From Leucobacter zeae (GTDB taxonomy: Bacteria > Actinomycetota > Actinomycetes > Actinomycetales > Microbacteriaceae): a DNA stretch of 64,000 nt. Where the stretch lies: positions 62,001 to 126,000 of the forward strand of contig NZ_QYAB01000001.1 in NCBI RefSeq assembly GCF_016758175.1, given 5' to 3'. Shown one piece after another: positions 31,328 to 39,474 of the stretch. Made by a program: the position numbers and the translations under genes. The first letter of the stretch is position 1, and every line of letters begins with the position of its first letter. The notes under the pieces are model-generated. The model was not told where the DNA came from. It was given only the letters and a program-made list of their open reading frames with translations, and ran no database searches.

Positions 31328-32782
31328 ATGCCATCCCTCGCAGAGTCCATGGACGCGCTGCGCGCGATCGCAGCATCGGCGCCCGTCGCCACCCTCGCCG
31401 CAGCCTTCGCGGAGCGGGGGCACGAGCTCGCGCTCGTCGGCGGGCCCGTGCGGGACGCGCTGCTCGGCCGACCGGTGACCGATCTCGATTTCACGACGTC
31501 GGCGCGCCCCGACGAGACCCGGGAGATCCTCGACGGGCTCACGCAGAACGTCTGGGACGTCGGGCGCGACTTCGGCACGATCGCCGCGCGCGTGCACGGC
31601 GAGACCGTCGAGATCACGACATACCGCGCCGAGATCTACCGCGACGACTCCCGTAAGCCCGAGGTGAGCTACGGCGACACGATCGCGGGAGACCTCGTGC
31701 GCCGCGACTTCACCATCAACGCGATCGCGCTGATGCTGCCCGAGATGCGCCTCGTCGACGTCGGGTCGGCGCCGGGGGCGGGAGCCCACGGGGGCGTCGA
31801 AGACCTCATCGCCGGGGTGATCCGCACGCCGGGCTCCCCCGAGTCGTCGTTCACCGACGATCCGTTGCGCATGCTGCGCGCCGCGCGGTTCGCCGCGCAG
31901 CTCGGTTTCGCGGTCGACCCGGACACGCGGGAGGCGATGGCGACGTTCGCCGACCGGCTCGACATCGTCTCGGCCGAGCGGATCCGCGACGAACTCGTCA
32001 AACTGCTGTCCGCCGACGACCCCGTGCCCGGCATCCGGCTGCTCGTGGACTCCGGTCTCGCTGCGCGCTTCCTGCCCGAGCTGACCGAGCTCGTCACGAC
32101 GCAGGACGACCACGGGCGGCACAAGGACGTCTACGAGCACAGTCTGACCGTGCTCAGGCAGGCGATCGAGCTGGAGCGGGAGCGCCACCCGGATGCGGGA
32201 CCCGACGTCGTGCTGCGCCTCGCCGCCCTGCTGCACGACATCGGCAAGCCCGCCACCCGCCGCTTCGAGCGCGGCGGAGTGACCTTCCACCACCACGACG
32301 TGGTCGGCGCCAAGCTCGCGAAGAAGCGACTGCGCGAGCTGCGCTTCGACAACGACACCGTGAAGCGCGTGGCGCGCCTCGTCGAGCTGCATCTGCGGTT
32401 CTTCGGCTACAGCGATCAGCAGTGGACCGATTCCGCCGTCCGGCGATACGTGCGCGATGCCGGCGAGGAGCTCGCGCGGCTCCACATCATCACTCGTGCC
32501 GATGTGACGACGCGCAACCGGCGCAAGGCCGAGCGCCTCGAGCACGCCTACGACGACATCGAGCGGCGCATCGACGAGCTCGCCGAGGCCGAGGAGCTCG
32601 CGGCGGTGCGCCCCGAGCTCGACGGCGAACGGATCATGGAGCTGCTCGGGGTGGGACCGGGCCCGTTCATCGGGCGGGCGTACCGGTTCCTGCTCGAACT
32701 GCGGCTCGACGAGGGCCCCATCGGGGAGGAAGCCGCCGCCGAGCGCCTGCTGGCGTGGTACGCGAAGGAGCAAGCGGAATGA
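31328..32782 (+). CDS. cca: CCA tRNA nucleotidyltransferase
   Basis: Adds or repairs the 3'-terminal CCA of tRNAs; needed here because neither tRNA gene in the window encodes CCA. The 484 residues have the class II nucleotidyltransferase head GGPVRDALLGRPVTDLDFTTSA, with catalytic Asp pair in DLD, then RRDFTINAIAL, the helical neck (DDPLRMLRAARFAAQLGF) and a C-terminal HD domain (LAALLHDIGKPATRRF; HHHDVVGA). A TAATCT box lies six bases before the ATG. Its stop overlaps the start of the next gene (ATGA). Confidence 0.93.
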   Translation: MPSLAESMDALRAIAASAPVATLAAAFAERGHELALVGGPVRDALLGRPVTDLDFTTSARPDETREILDGLTQNVWDVGRDFGTIAARVHGETVEITTYRAEIYRDDSRKPEVSYGDTIAGDLVRRDFTINAIALMLPEMRLVDVGSAPGAGAHGGVEDLIAGVIRTPGSPESSFTDDPLRMLRAARFAAQLGFAVDPDTREAMATFADRLDIVSAERIRDELVKLLSADDPVPGIRLLVDSGLAARFLPELTELVTTQDDHGRHKDVYEHSLTVLRQAIELERERHPDAGPDVVLRLAALLHDIGKPATRRFERGGVTFHHHDVVGAKLAKKRLRELRFDNDTVKRVARLVELHLRFFGYSDQQWTDSAVRRYVRDAGEELARLHIITRADVTTRNRRKAERLEHAYDDIERRIDELAEAEELAAVRPELDGERIMELLGVGPGPFIGRAYRFLLELRLDEGPIGEEAAAERLLAWYAKEQAE

Positions 32783-33552
32783 TGCAGGATCCGAAGACCT
32801 GGTTCGCCGGGGCCTCGCGCGTGCTCTTCGTGCACGCGCACCCCGACGACGAGACGATCACCACGGGCGGTACGCTCGCGGGACTGGCGGAGGCCGGGCT
32901 CGAACCGCTGCTCGTGACGCTGACGCGCGGCGAGCAGGGCGAGGTCGTCGCAGGTCCCCTCGAGGCCCTCGTGGCCGCCCACGGCCTCGCGGTCGCCCGG
33001 CAGAACGAGCTGCGCACGGCGCTCGGCATGCTCGGGATCGAGCGGCACGCGTTCCTGGGCGTCCCGCCGGCGCGGGCCGAGGGGCTCTCCCCCGTCATCT
33101 ACGAGGACTCCGGTATGGCGTGGGGCCCCGACGGGCGGGCGACGGCCGGCGAGCACGCGACCGCCGATGCGCTGACCTCGGTGCCTGCGGTCGAGGCGCT
33201 GAACGACCTGTTCGCAGCGGCGAACGAGTCGGGAGCGGGAGCGATCGTGAGCTACGACGACGGGGGCGGCTACGGCCACCCCGATCACGTCATGGCCCAT
33301 CGCCTGGCGCGAGCCGTGGCGCACGGGCTCGACCTCCCGTTCTGGGAGATCGCCGCCGCGGCTCCGGATCCGGATGCGGATCAGACGGAGTCGCCGGTCG
33401 AGGTCCACGACGTCTCCCCCTGGCTGGATCGCAAGGTCGCCGGGCTCCGCGCCCACCAGACGCAGCTCGTGGTCGACGGCGACGAGATCGTGCACGTGGG
33501 CGGGCAGCGCCAGCCGATCGACGCGGTCGAATCGTTCCGCCGCCTGGCCTGA
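32779..33552 (+). CDS. PIG-L (LmbE) family deacetylase, MshB-like
   Basis: A zinc-dependent N-acetylglucosaminyl deacetylase-like protein, 257 residues. The metal motif HAHPDDE at the N-terminus, TRGEQGEVV, and YDDGGGYGHPDHVMAHRLA match MshB/Mca of mycothiol biosynthesis and detoxification. MshB removes the acetyl group from GlcNAc-inositol; with the MshA-like gene at 54559 this suggests mycothiol production. I cannot separate MshB from Mca or a paralogue by eye. It is translationally coupled to cca by a four-base overlap, which is not the usual MshB context. Confidence 0.82.
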   Translation: MMQDPKTWFAGASRVLFVHAHPDDETITTGGTLAGLAEAGLEPLLVTLTRGEQGEVVAGPLEALVAAHGLAVARQNELRTALGMLGIERHAFLGVPPARAEGLSPVIYEDSGMAWGPDGRATAGEHATADALTSVPAVEALNDLFAAANESGAGAIVSYDDGGGYGHPDHVMAHRLARAVAHGLDLPFWEIAAAAPDPDADQTESPVEVHDVSPWLDRKVAGLRAHQTQLVVDGDEIVHVGGQRQPIDAVESFRRLA

Positions 33553-33694
33553 TCCCGACCCGCCCCGCTCCCGGCCGTGCGGGCGCTCCGTCGCCGGGTG
33601 TACAGCCACCCCGGCGAAGTGATAGGCTGTTCTAGTTGTCTGCGTGCCGAGCAATCTGCGCGGCACGTCGGCACGAATGCACAAACACCCTCCT

Positions 33695-33713
33695 GCCACA
33701 GAAATCCTGTGGC
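33695..33713 (+). promoter_or_regulatory. Possible rpsF leader hairpin (S6:S18-type)
   Basis: A short hairpin GCCACAG/CTGTGGC with loop AAATC, immediately followed by CG, 28 bp before the rpsF start. Many bacteria have an S6:S18-binding leader motif with a CCG element at this place; the match here is by position and rough shape only. Confidence 0.3.
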
Positions 33714-33741
33714 CGTGAAGTCCGAAGGAGGTGGGTCAGTA

Positions 33742-34101
33742 ATGCATCCGTACGAACTCATGGTGATCCTCGATCCCGGTATCGACGAGCGCACCGTGGC
33801 CCCCAGCATGGAGAAGTTCCTCGGCGTCATCCGCACTGCGGGCGGCGAGATCGAGAACACCGACATCTGGGGCAAGCGCCGTCTCGCCTACGAGATCAAC
33901 AAGCAGTCCGAGGGTATCTACGTCGTGGTGAACTTCACCGCCACCCACGAGGCGACCGCCGAGCTCGACCGCCAGCTGGGTCTCTCCGAGGCCGTGCTGC
34001 GCACCAAGGTGCTCCGCGCCGACGAGCTCATCGAGCAGCGCGCTGCGAAGGCCAAGCACGAGCAGGCCAAGGCCGCTCGCGCTGCGAAGGCTGGCGCGTA
34101 G
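33742..34101 (+). CDS. rpsF: 30S ribosomal protein S6
   Basis: A 119-residue primary rRNA-binding protein starting [19 protein letters not shown], with the family sequence [29 protein letters not shown]. The C-terminus is a Lys/Ala helix. AAGGAGGT precedes the ATG. First gene of the operon rpsF-ssb-rpsR-rplI. Confidence 0.97.
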   Translation: MHPYELMVILDPGIDERTVAPSMEKFLGVIRTAGGEIENTDIWGKRRLAYEINKQSEGIYVVVNFTATHEATAELDRQLGLSEAVLRTKVLRADELIEQRAAKAKHEQAKAARAAKAGA

Positions 34102-34104
34102 CCC

Positions 34105-34647
34105 ATGGCCGGCGAGCCGCTGATCACCGTCGTCGGGAACCTCGTCGCCGACCCCGAGCCTCGCGTCAGCCAGGCCGGGAAGTCGTGGGTGACGTTCCGG
34201 ATCGCCTCGACGCCGCGCGTGCGCGATCGTCAGTCCGGTGATTGGTCGGACGGCGAGCCGCTCTGGCTCGGCTGCCGCGCCTACGGGGAGTACGCCGACA
34301 ACATCGCCGCATCGCTCACCAAGGGCATGCGCGTGATCGTCCAGGGGCGTCTCACCCAGCGCAGCTACACCGACAACCAGGGTCAGCAGCGCACCTCGCT
34401 CGACCTCGAGGTCGAAGAAGTCGGCCCGTCGCTCCGCTTCGCCACCGCCCAGGTCAACCGGGGACAGTCCCGCGGCCAGGTCGGCGGCTTCGGCGGCGGC
34501 AACCAGCCCCAGGGTCAGAGCAGCTGGGGTCAGCCCGCAGCCGCTCAGGAGAACCCGTGGTCGAACTCCGGCCAGGGTGGGAACGGGGGTCGCTCCGGCG
34601 GCCAGAGCGACTTCGGCGGCGGCTTCGACGACGAACAACCCTTCTAG
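34105..34647 (+). CDS. ssb: Single-stranded DNA-binding protein
   Basis: Coats ssDNA in replication and repair. The 180 residues comprise an OB fold (ITVVGNLVADPEPRVSQAG to EVEEVGPSLRFATAQV), a Gly/Gln/Asn-rich linker and the acidic tip DDEQPF that recruits partners. The tip ends in QPF instead of the canonical IPF. It starts 3 bp after rpsF. Confidence 0.96.
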   Translation: MAGEPLITVVGNLVADPEPRVSQAGKSWVTFRIASTPRVRDRQSGDWSDGEPLWLGCRAYGEYADNIAASLTKGMRVIVQGRLTQRSYTDNQGQQRTSLDLEVEEVGPSLRFATAQVNRGQSRGQVGGFGGGNQPQGQSSWGQPAAAQENPWSNSGQGGNGGRSGGQSDFGGGFDDEQPF

Positions 34648-34749
34648 TGCTGAGGTCGCCCTGCGGGCGACCCGCACTGGCCGCCCGTATGCGGCGGTGA
34701 ATACTCCTTGTTCCGGGTGACCGGGACGCATCACGAAAAGAGACCAGAT

Positions 34750-35010
34750 ATGGCAGGCAAGTCCAGCGGCGCAGGCCGCAAGCCGGCTCGCGGGAAGAAC
34801 GCGAAGACTCTCGCTCCCGCGAAGAAGCAGACCGTCGGCGTCATCGACTACAAGGATGTCGCGACGCTGCGCAAGTTCATCTCCGAGCGCGGAAAGATCC
34901 GTGCGCGTCGCATCACCGGCGTGTCCGTCCAGGAGCAGCGACTGATCGCGAAGGCCGTGAAGAACGCCCGCGAGATGGCGCTTCTCCCCTACGCCGGTTC
35001 CGGCCGCTAA
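34750..35010 (+). CDS. rpsR: 30S ribosomal protein S18
   Basis: An 86-residue basic protein that pairs with S6 on 16S rRNA. The core [27 protein letters not shown] is typical. The ATG at 34750 fits the family. It lacks Cys residues in the N-terminal part, so it is the Zn-independent form. Confidence 0.97.
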   Translation: MAGKSSGAGRKPARGKNAKTLAPAKKQTVGVIDYKDVATLRKFISERGKIRARRITGVSVQEQRLIAKAVKNAREMALLPYAGSGR

Positions 35011-35020
35011 GGAGAGCATC

Positions 35021-35470
35021 ATGGCGAAGGTAATTCTCACCAACGAGGTCCAGGGCCTCGGTTCGGCCGGAGACGTCGTCGACGTCAAGAACGGCTACGC
35101 GCGCAACTACCTCGTGCCCCAGGGCTACGGGGTGCACTGGACCCGCGGCGGCGAGGCCCAGGTCGCGCAGCTCCGCGCCGCCCGCGAGGCGCGCGCGCTC
35201 GCTTCGGTCGAGGACGCTCAGGCGCTCAAGGCCAAGCTGCAGGAGGGCAAGATCCGCTTCGAGGCGAAGGCCGGCAACGGCGGCCGCCTCTTCGGCGCCG
35301 TGAAGCCCGCCGGCGTCGCCGCTGCGGTCTCCGCCGCAGGCCTCGGCGAGGTCGACAAGCGCAAGATCACGGTTCCGTCGATCAAGTCGACCGGCGAGTA
35401 CAAGGTCGTCGTGCACCTGCACGAGGGCGTCGACGCCGAGATCACGCTGCAGGTCATCGCCCAGCGCTGA
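35021..35470 (+). CDS. rplI: 50S ribosomal protein L9
   Basis: 149 residues, two-domain L9. The N-terminal domain has [30 protein letters not shown], the family signature; a long helix and the C-terminal domain ([17 protein letters not shown]) follow. Last gene of the operon, followed by a strong terminator. Confidence 0.97.
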   Translation: MAKVILTNEVQGLGSAGDVVDVKNGYARNYLVPQGYGVHWTRGGEAQVAQLRAAREARALASVEDAQALKAKLQEGKIRFEAKAGNGGRLFGAVKPAGVAAAVSAAGLGEVDKRKITVPSIKSTGEYKVVVHLHEGVDAEITLQVIAQR

Positions 35471-35486
35471 TCGCATCCGTGCTCGT

Positions 35487-35524
35487 CCGTGGGGCGGCGA
35501 TCCTTCGGGATCGCCGCCCCACGG
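35487..35524 (+). terminator. Terminator with UUCG loop after rplI
   Basis: A perfect 17-bp stem (35487-35503 with 35508-35524) capped by TTCG, one of the most stable RNA tetraloops. Confidence 0.88.
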
Positions 35525-35629
35525 CGTTCCGGGCGCCTCGGGTTCGCCTCGAGCGCAGTGAACGCCGCGTGAACGCCAGGCTCCTTCGCGCGCTCGGCGC
35601 GAGCGCGGAGACGGGAATCGGGGCCGGCG

Positions 35630-35824
35630 TTGTCCACACGCCGACGCGCGCTCGGGATATTCAACTTCCACTTGAAACTTGAATAACTTTTCCGATGTGG
35701 AAAGTTGTTTTTCCCGGTCAGAGCGAAAAAGCGCGAGCCAGTCCACAAGTCCTCCACAACTTGTCCCCAAGATTGTGAATAACTTACGGCATTCTGCGGT
35801 GAGTTTTCCACCGAGTTATCCACA
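35630..35824. other. A+T-rich DnaA-box cluster upstream of dnaB
   Basis: The 468-bp gap between rplI and dnaB (35471-35938) contains two perfect DnaA-box types, TTGTCCACA (35630-35638) and TTATCCACA (35816-35824), and near matches TTGTCCCCA (35761-35769), TGTGAATAA (35774-35782, reverse), CAGTCCACA (35739-35747), TCCTCCACA (35750-35758) and TGTGGAAAG (35696-35704, reverse). The stretch 35657-35730 is only about 40% G+C by eye, with tandem ACTTGAA units. This resembles origin DNA more than an ordinary promoter. Confidence 0.7.
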
Positions 35825-35938
35825 GGCCGATCTCCGGCCGGTTGGCCGATACCGATGGTGCCCGTAGCGTGAATGTCGGGGGTCGGGTATCTGATGCATC
35901 GGTAACCGATCCCGCAGTGTGAAGAAGGAGCGACCGAA

Positions 35939-37315
35939 GTGTCCATGGCGCATCTGGGAATCGACGACCCCTTCGTCGACGAGCCCTCCCGGGGGCACGA
36001 GCGGACTCCCCCGCACGACCTGCTCGCGGAGCAGAGCGCGCTCGGCGGCATGCTGCTGTCGAAGGACGCCGTCGCGGACGTCACCGGTCTGCTGACGGGC
36101 GCCGACTTCTACGTCCCCAAGCACGAGGTCATCTACGAGGCTGTGCTCTCGCTCTACTCGCGGGGCGAGCCGACCGATGTGATCACCGTCACCGACGAGC
36201 TCACGAAGACGGGCGACCTGCAGCGCGCCGGCGGTCCGGAGTACCTGCACACGGTCACGAGCATCGTGCCGACTGCGGCCAACGCCAGCTTCTACGCCGA
36301 GATCGTGGCCGAGAAGGCGCTGCTGCGCCGACTCGTCGACGCGGGCACGCGCATCGTCCAGATGGGCTACGCGGGCGAGGGCGAGGCGATCGACCTCGTC
36401 AACGTCGCGCAGTCCGAGATCTACGGGGTCACCGGTGAGAGCCAGGGCGAGGACTACGTCCCCCTCCATCTCGCGGTCGACGCCGCGCTCGAGGAGATCA
36501 ACAAGGCCAACGGCGCAGCGGACGGCATGCTCGGTGTGCCGACGGGATTCAGCGAGCTCGACGCGATGACGAACGGGTTCGCCGGCGGGCAGATGATCAT
36601 CATCGCTGCGCGACCCGCCATGGGCAAGTCGACGCTCGCCATGGACGTCGCCCGCAACGCCTCGGTGCACGCGAACGCCCCGACGGTCTTCTTCTCACTC
36701 GAGATGGGCCGTGCCGAGATCGCGATGCGTCTGCTCGCTGCAGAGGCCTCGATCCCCATGCAGACGCTGCGCAAGGGTGCGCTCGACAACCGCGACTTCC
36801 AGAAGCTCGCGGCCACGCAGGCGCGCGTCGCCGAGGCGCCGCTCTTCATCGACGACAGCCCGAACCTCACGCTCGTCGAGATCCGAGCGAAGTGCCGGCG
36901 GCTCAAGCAGCAGCACGGGCTGCGCATGGTCGTCATCGACTACCTGCAGCTGCTCTCGAGCGGCAAGAAGTCCGAGAGCCGTCAGCAAGAGGTCTCGGAG
37001 TTCTCGCGCGCCCTCAAGTTGCTCTCGAAGGAGCTCGACGTGCCGGTCATCGCGCTGTCGCAGCTGAACCGAGCCTCCGAGCAGCGCGCCGACAAGATGC
37101 CGGCGATCAGCGACCTGCGCGAGTCGGGCTCGCTGGAGCAGGACGCCGATATGGTCATCCTGCTGCACCGCGAGGCCGTCGGGGATCGCGACAGCCCGCG
37201 GGCAGGCGAGGCGGACTTCATCCTCGCCAAGCAGCGCAACGGTCCCACTGGTACCGTCACGGTCGCGTTCCAGGGCCACTACTCGCGCTTCCAGGACATG
37301 CCCCAGGGCATCTGA
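35939..37315 (+). CDS. dnaB: Replicative DNA helicase DnaB
   Basis: Hexameric 5'-3' helicase of the replication fork; 458 residues, no intein. The N-terminal domain starts PPHDLLAEQSALGGMLLSKDAV; the RecA-like C-terminal domain has Walker A ARPAMGKST and Walker B MVVIDYLQLL, then SQLNRASEQRADKMPAISDLRESGSLEQDAD. The start is GTG (35939) with AAGGAG eight bases upstream; an ATG two codons later is possible. The DnaA-box cluster lies directly upstream. Confidence 0.97.
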   Translation: MSMAHLGIDDPFVDEPSRGHERTPPHDLLAEQSALGGMLLSKDAVADVTGLLTGADFYVPKHEVIYEAVLSLYSRGEPTDVITVTDELTKTGDLQRAGGPEYLHTVTSIVPTAANASFYAEIVAEKALLRRLVDAGTRIVQMGYAGEGEAIDLVNVAQSEIYGVTGESQGEDYVPLHLAVDAALEEINKANGAADGMLGVPTGFSELDAMTNGFAGGQMIIIAARPAMGKSTLAMDVARNASVHANAPTVFFSLEMGRAEIAMRLLAAEASIPMQTLRKGALDNRDFQKLAATQARVAEAPLFIDDSPNLTLVEIRAKCRRLKQQHGLRMVVIDYLQLLSSGKKSESRQQEVSEFSRALKLLSKELDVPVIALSQLNRASEQRADKMPAISDLRESGSLEQDADMVILLHREAVGDRDSPRAGEADFILAKQRNGPTGTVTVAFQGHYSRFQDMPQGI

Positions 37316-37449
37316 ATCCGTCGCGCGTCCCGCGAGCGGTGCTGCGCGTCCGTGCGCATCCCGCGCGCGCGGGGAATGCGCGCCGCGCGGCGGGCCGTTC
37401 GTCCAGGGCGGCACGATAGACTGGATGTCGGCGAATCGGAAGGGGCGAC

Positions 37450-38067
37450 ATGACCGCTGCGGGATCGGATGCAGTGCGGTCGGTCGACCCCGCGGCCCGC
37501 TCGTTGCGCACGGCCCGGTTGATCCGCGTGGCCGTGCTGCTGCTCGCCGGCATCACGATCACGTTCACCGCCACGATGCACGGACGACTGGGCTTCGACG
37601 TCGCGGTCGCCGGTTTCGCCCTCGCCGCCCTCGGCATCGCGCACTTCCAGGAGTGGGTCGTCACCCGGGCTCCTGCGCGTACGCCGGTGACGCTGCTGCT
37701 CGCGATCTGCGGCGTGGGCGCCGCGATCGCCCTGCCGCTGACCGGCACGGTCACCGGGTTCGCGGTCGTGGTCGCCGCGTGGGCGCTCGCGAGCGCGCTG
37801 CTCGAGTTCATCGGCGCCGCGACTCGCCCAGGGAGCCGCCAGGACGCGGCCCTCATGGGTGCGCTCGGCATGCTGCTCGCGATCCTCGTGCTGCTGGTCA
37901 GGGAGGACCAGGTCGCGATCCTCGGATTCTTCGGCGGGTACGCCGTGATCGCCGGAGTGTTCCTCGGTATCTCGGCGTTCGACGTGAAGCGCGGAGCGTC
38001 AGGGACGCACCGCGACGGAGCGCTCCCGCAGCCCACTCCGCAGAACCCCGTGCAGACGCACCAGTAG
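37450..38067 (+). CDS. Multi-pass membrane protein (HdeD-like), unknown function
   Basis: 205 residues with about six hydrophobic segments in three pairs (RVAVLLLAGITITFTATMHG; VAVAGFALAALGIAHF; TLLLAICGVGAAIALP; FAVVVAAWALASALLEFIG; MLLAILVLLVREDQVAILGFFGGYAVIAGVFLGI). The spacing resembles the HdeD/DUF308 group, but I cannot assign a function. TAGACT (37417-37422) is a likely -10 box; GGAAGGGG serves as Shine-Dalgarno. The next small membrane protein follows 17 bp later, so they probably form an operon. Confidence 0.75.
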   Translation: MTAAGSDAVRSVDPAARSLRTARLIRVAVLLLAGITITFTATMHGRLGFDVAVAGFALAALGIAHFQEWVVTRAPARTPVTLLLAICGVGAAIALPLTGTVTGFAVVVAAWALASALLEFIGAATRPGSRQDAALMGALGMLLAILVLLVREDQVAILGFFGGYAVIAGVFLGISAFDVKRGASGTHRDGALPQPTPQNPVQTHQ

Positions 38068-38084
38068 CCCGTAGAAAGCACACG

Positions 38085-38375
38085 ATGACCTCCCAGTCCC
38101 CCGAGCCCACCCCGACGAATCCCGTGACCCCGTCGCGCAGGGATCGCCTGCGCCCGCTCGAGCTCGTCGGCTTCTCGACCGGCCTCGGCATCTTCGCGGG
38201 TCTCATCGTGCTGCTCGCGACGCGCGACCTCGTGCTCGGAGCCGTCTTCGCGGGCATCGGTTTCATCGCGACCATCATGATGGTGGCCCTCGTGGGTCTC
38301 GGCGGGAAGCCCAGCGACGAGGACCTCGAGGCGCGCAAGGACCTGCGCAAGCCCGGCACGGAGGACTGGCACTAG
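38085..38375 (+). CDS. Small two-helix membrane protein
   Basis: 96 residues; a Thr/Pro-rich N-terminus, two membrane helices (LVGFSTGLGIFAGLIVLLATRDLVLGAVFAGIGFIATIMMVALV) and an acidic/basic tail ending KPGTEDWH. I do not recognise it beyond small actinobacterial membrane proteins. It sits in tandem with the HdeD-like gene and is closed by a strong bidirectional hairpin. Confidence 0.7.
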   Translation: MTSQSPEPTPTNPVTPSRRDRLRPLELVGFSTGLGIFAGLIVLLATRDLVLGAVFAGIGFIATIMMVALVGLGGKPSDEDLEARKDLRKPGTEDWH

Positions 38376-38426
38376 CCGTCCCGTGGGGCGTGCGGTCGTA
38401 GCGCCGATCCACCGGCGCCACCCGAA

Positions 38427-38486
38427 CCACTACCGGCCCGCCGAGATGGCATCGGCTCCGATGCCATCTCGGCGGCTCAGTAGTGG
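38427..38486. terminator. Large bidirectional hairpin between convergent genes
   Basis: Inner perfect 18-bp stem (38438-38455 with 38458-38475) extended by an outer CCACTAC/GTAGTGG pairing (38427-38433 with 38480-38486). It separates two convergent genes. Confidence 0.85.
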
Positions 38487-38530
38487 GTCGATGAGCCGGG
38501 CAGTCCCTCGGGGGATCCGCGCCGCGCGGC

Positions 38531-39388
38531 CTAGTCCTCCGGGTCGTCGGGGTCGATGGGGGCGTGGTGATCGAACGAGGCGTCGCCCCGCTTCCAGTAG
38601 CCGCTGATCGAGTACTGCTCGCGCGGCAGCCCGAGCTCGTGCTTGAGGAGTCGCCGCAGCGGCACGAGGCGGCCGGCCTCGCCGCCGGCGAAGACGAAGG
38701 TTCCTGCATCGATCCCGGCCGCCCGGGCCGCCTCCGCGAGCCCGTCGGCCTCCGGGCCGGCGGCGGTGACGGTCACGTTGCGGCCGCCCTCCGCCGCGAG
38801 GTAGCTGCGCACCCAGTCGAGGGGTTCCGCGACGTCGGCGATCACCTCGACCGTCGCGCCCGCCGGCATCTCGGCGATCCAGCGCGCGGCGGCCGGCAGC
38901 GCCGTCCCGTCGACGACGCAGAGGACGCGCGGGGCCTCCGTCGCCGCGGCGGCGGATCCGCGGGGGCCGACGACCACGAGGTCGTCGCCGGGAACGGCGC
39001 GCGCCGCCCAGGCCGCTGCAGGCCCGGCGTCGTCGTGGCGCAGGATGTCGATGTCGAAGATCCGGTGCCCGGAGGGGGACTCGCGCACGTTCAGCGGCGT
39101 GAAGTCGCGGCCGAACGCGGGCCGATCGGGCCTCACGATGCCATCGATATCGGGGCCCGCCGCGGCCGGCGCGACGAGCTCGCCCGTCTCGGGATCCGGG
39201 AAGAACACCTTCGCGTGATCGTCGGGGCCGGTGCTGGCCCAGTCGTCGAGCTCGCCGCTCGACAGCGTCACACGGGTGAAGCGCTCGACCTCGACGACAT
39301 CGATGACGGTGACGCGCCGCGCCGTGAAGCGGTGGCGCTGACGGGTGCGCGCGAAGCGCTCGGCCGCTGCGGGATCCTGCTCGACCAC
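38531..39388 (-). CDS. Siderophore-interacting protein (SIP/ViuB family)
   Basis: A FAD-dependent ferric-siderophore reductase-type protein, 285 residues. The FAD-binding domain begins FTARRVTVIDVVEVERFTRVTL, with DFTPLNVRE in the FAD site; the NAD(P)-like C-terminal domain ends YSISGYWKRGDASFDHH, the typical GYWRxG motif. It would release iron from imported siderophores in the cytoplasm. I start at GTG 39388, which has AAAGGA five bases upstream, over an in-frame ATG 14 codons earlier. No siderophore transporter is adjacent. Confidence 0.9.
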   Translation of the reverse strand: MVEQDPAAAERFARTRQRHRFTARRVTVIDVVEVERFTRVTLSSGELDDWASTGPDDHAKVFFPDPETGELVAPAAAGPDIDGIVRPDRPAFGRDFTPLNVRESPSGHRIFDIDILRHDDAGPAAAWAARAVPGDDLVVVGPRGSAAAATEAPRVLCVVDGTALPAAARWIAEMPAGATVEVIADVAEPLDWVRSYLAAEGGRNVTVTAAGPEADGLAEAARAAGIDAGTFVFAGGEAGRLVPLRRLLKHELGLPREQYSISGYWKRGDASFDHHAPIDPDDPED

Positions 39389-39426
39389 GGGAGTCCTTTC
39401 ATCAGATGATTGGACCTCCGAGGCTA

Positions 39427-39459
39427 GCACTCGGGGCTGGGCAACGCAGCCCCGAGTGC
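39427..39459 (-). terminator. Terminator after purB
   Basis: A 13-bp stem GCACTCGGGGCTG/CAGCCCCGAGTGC with a seven-base loop, 15 bp past the purB stop and in front of the SIP gene. Confidence 0.75.
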
Positions 39460-39474
39460 GGCCCTCCGGCGCGT

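Noticed and set aside
37316-37449. Terminator after dnaB
   Set aside because: Only G+C-rich short complementarity is visible; no clean stem could be drawn.
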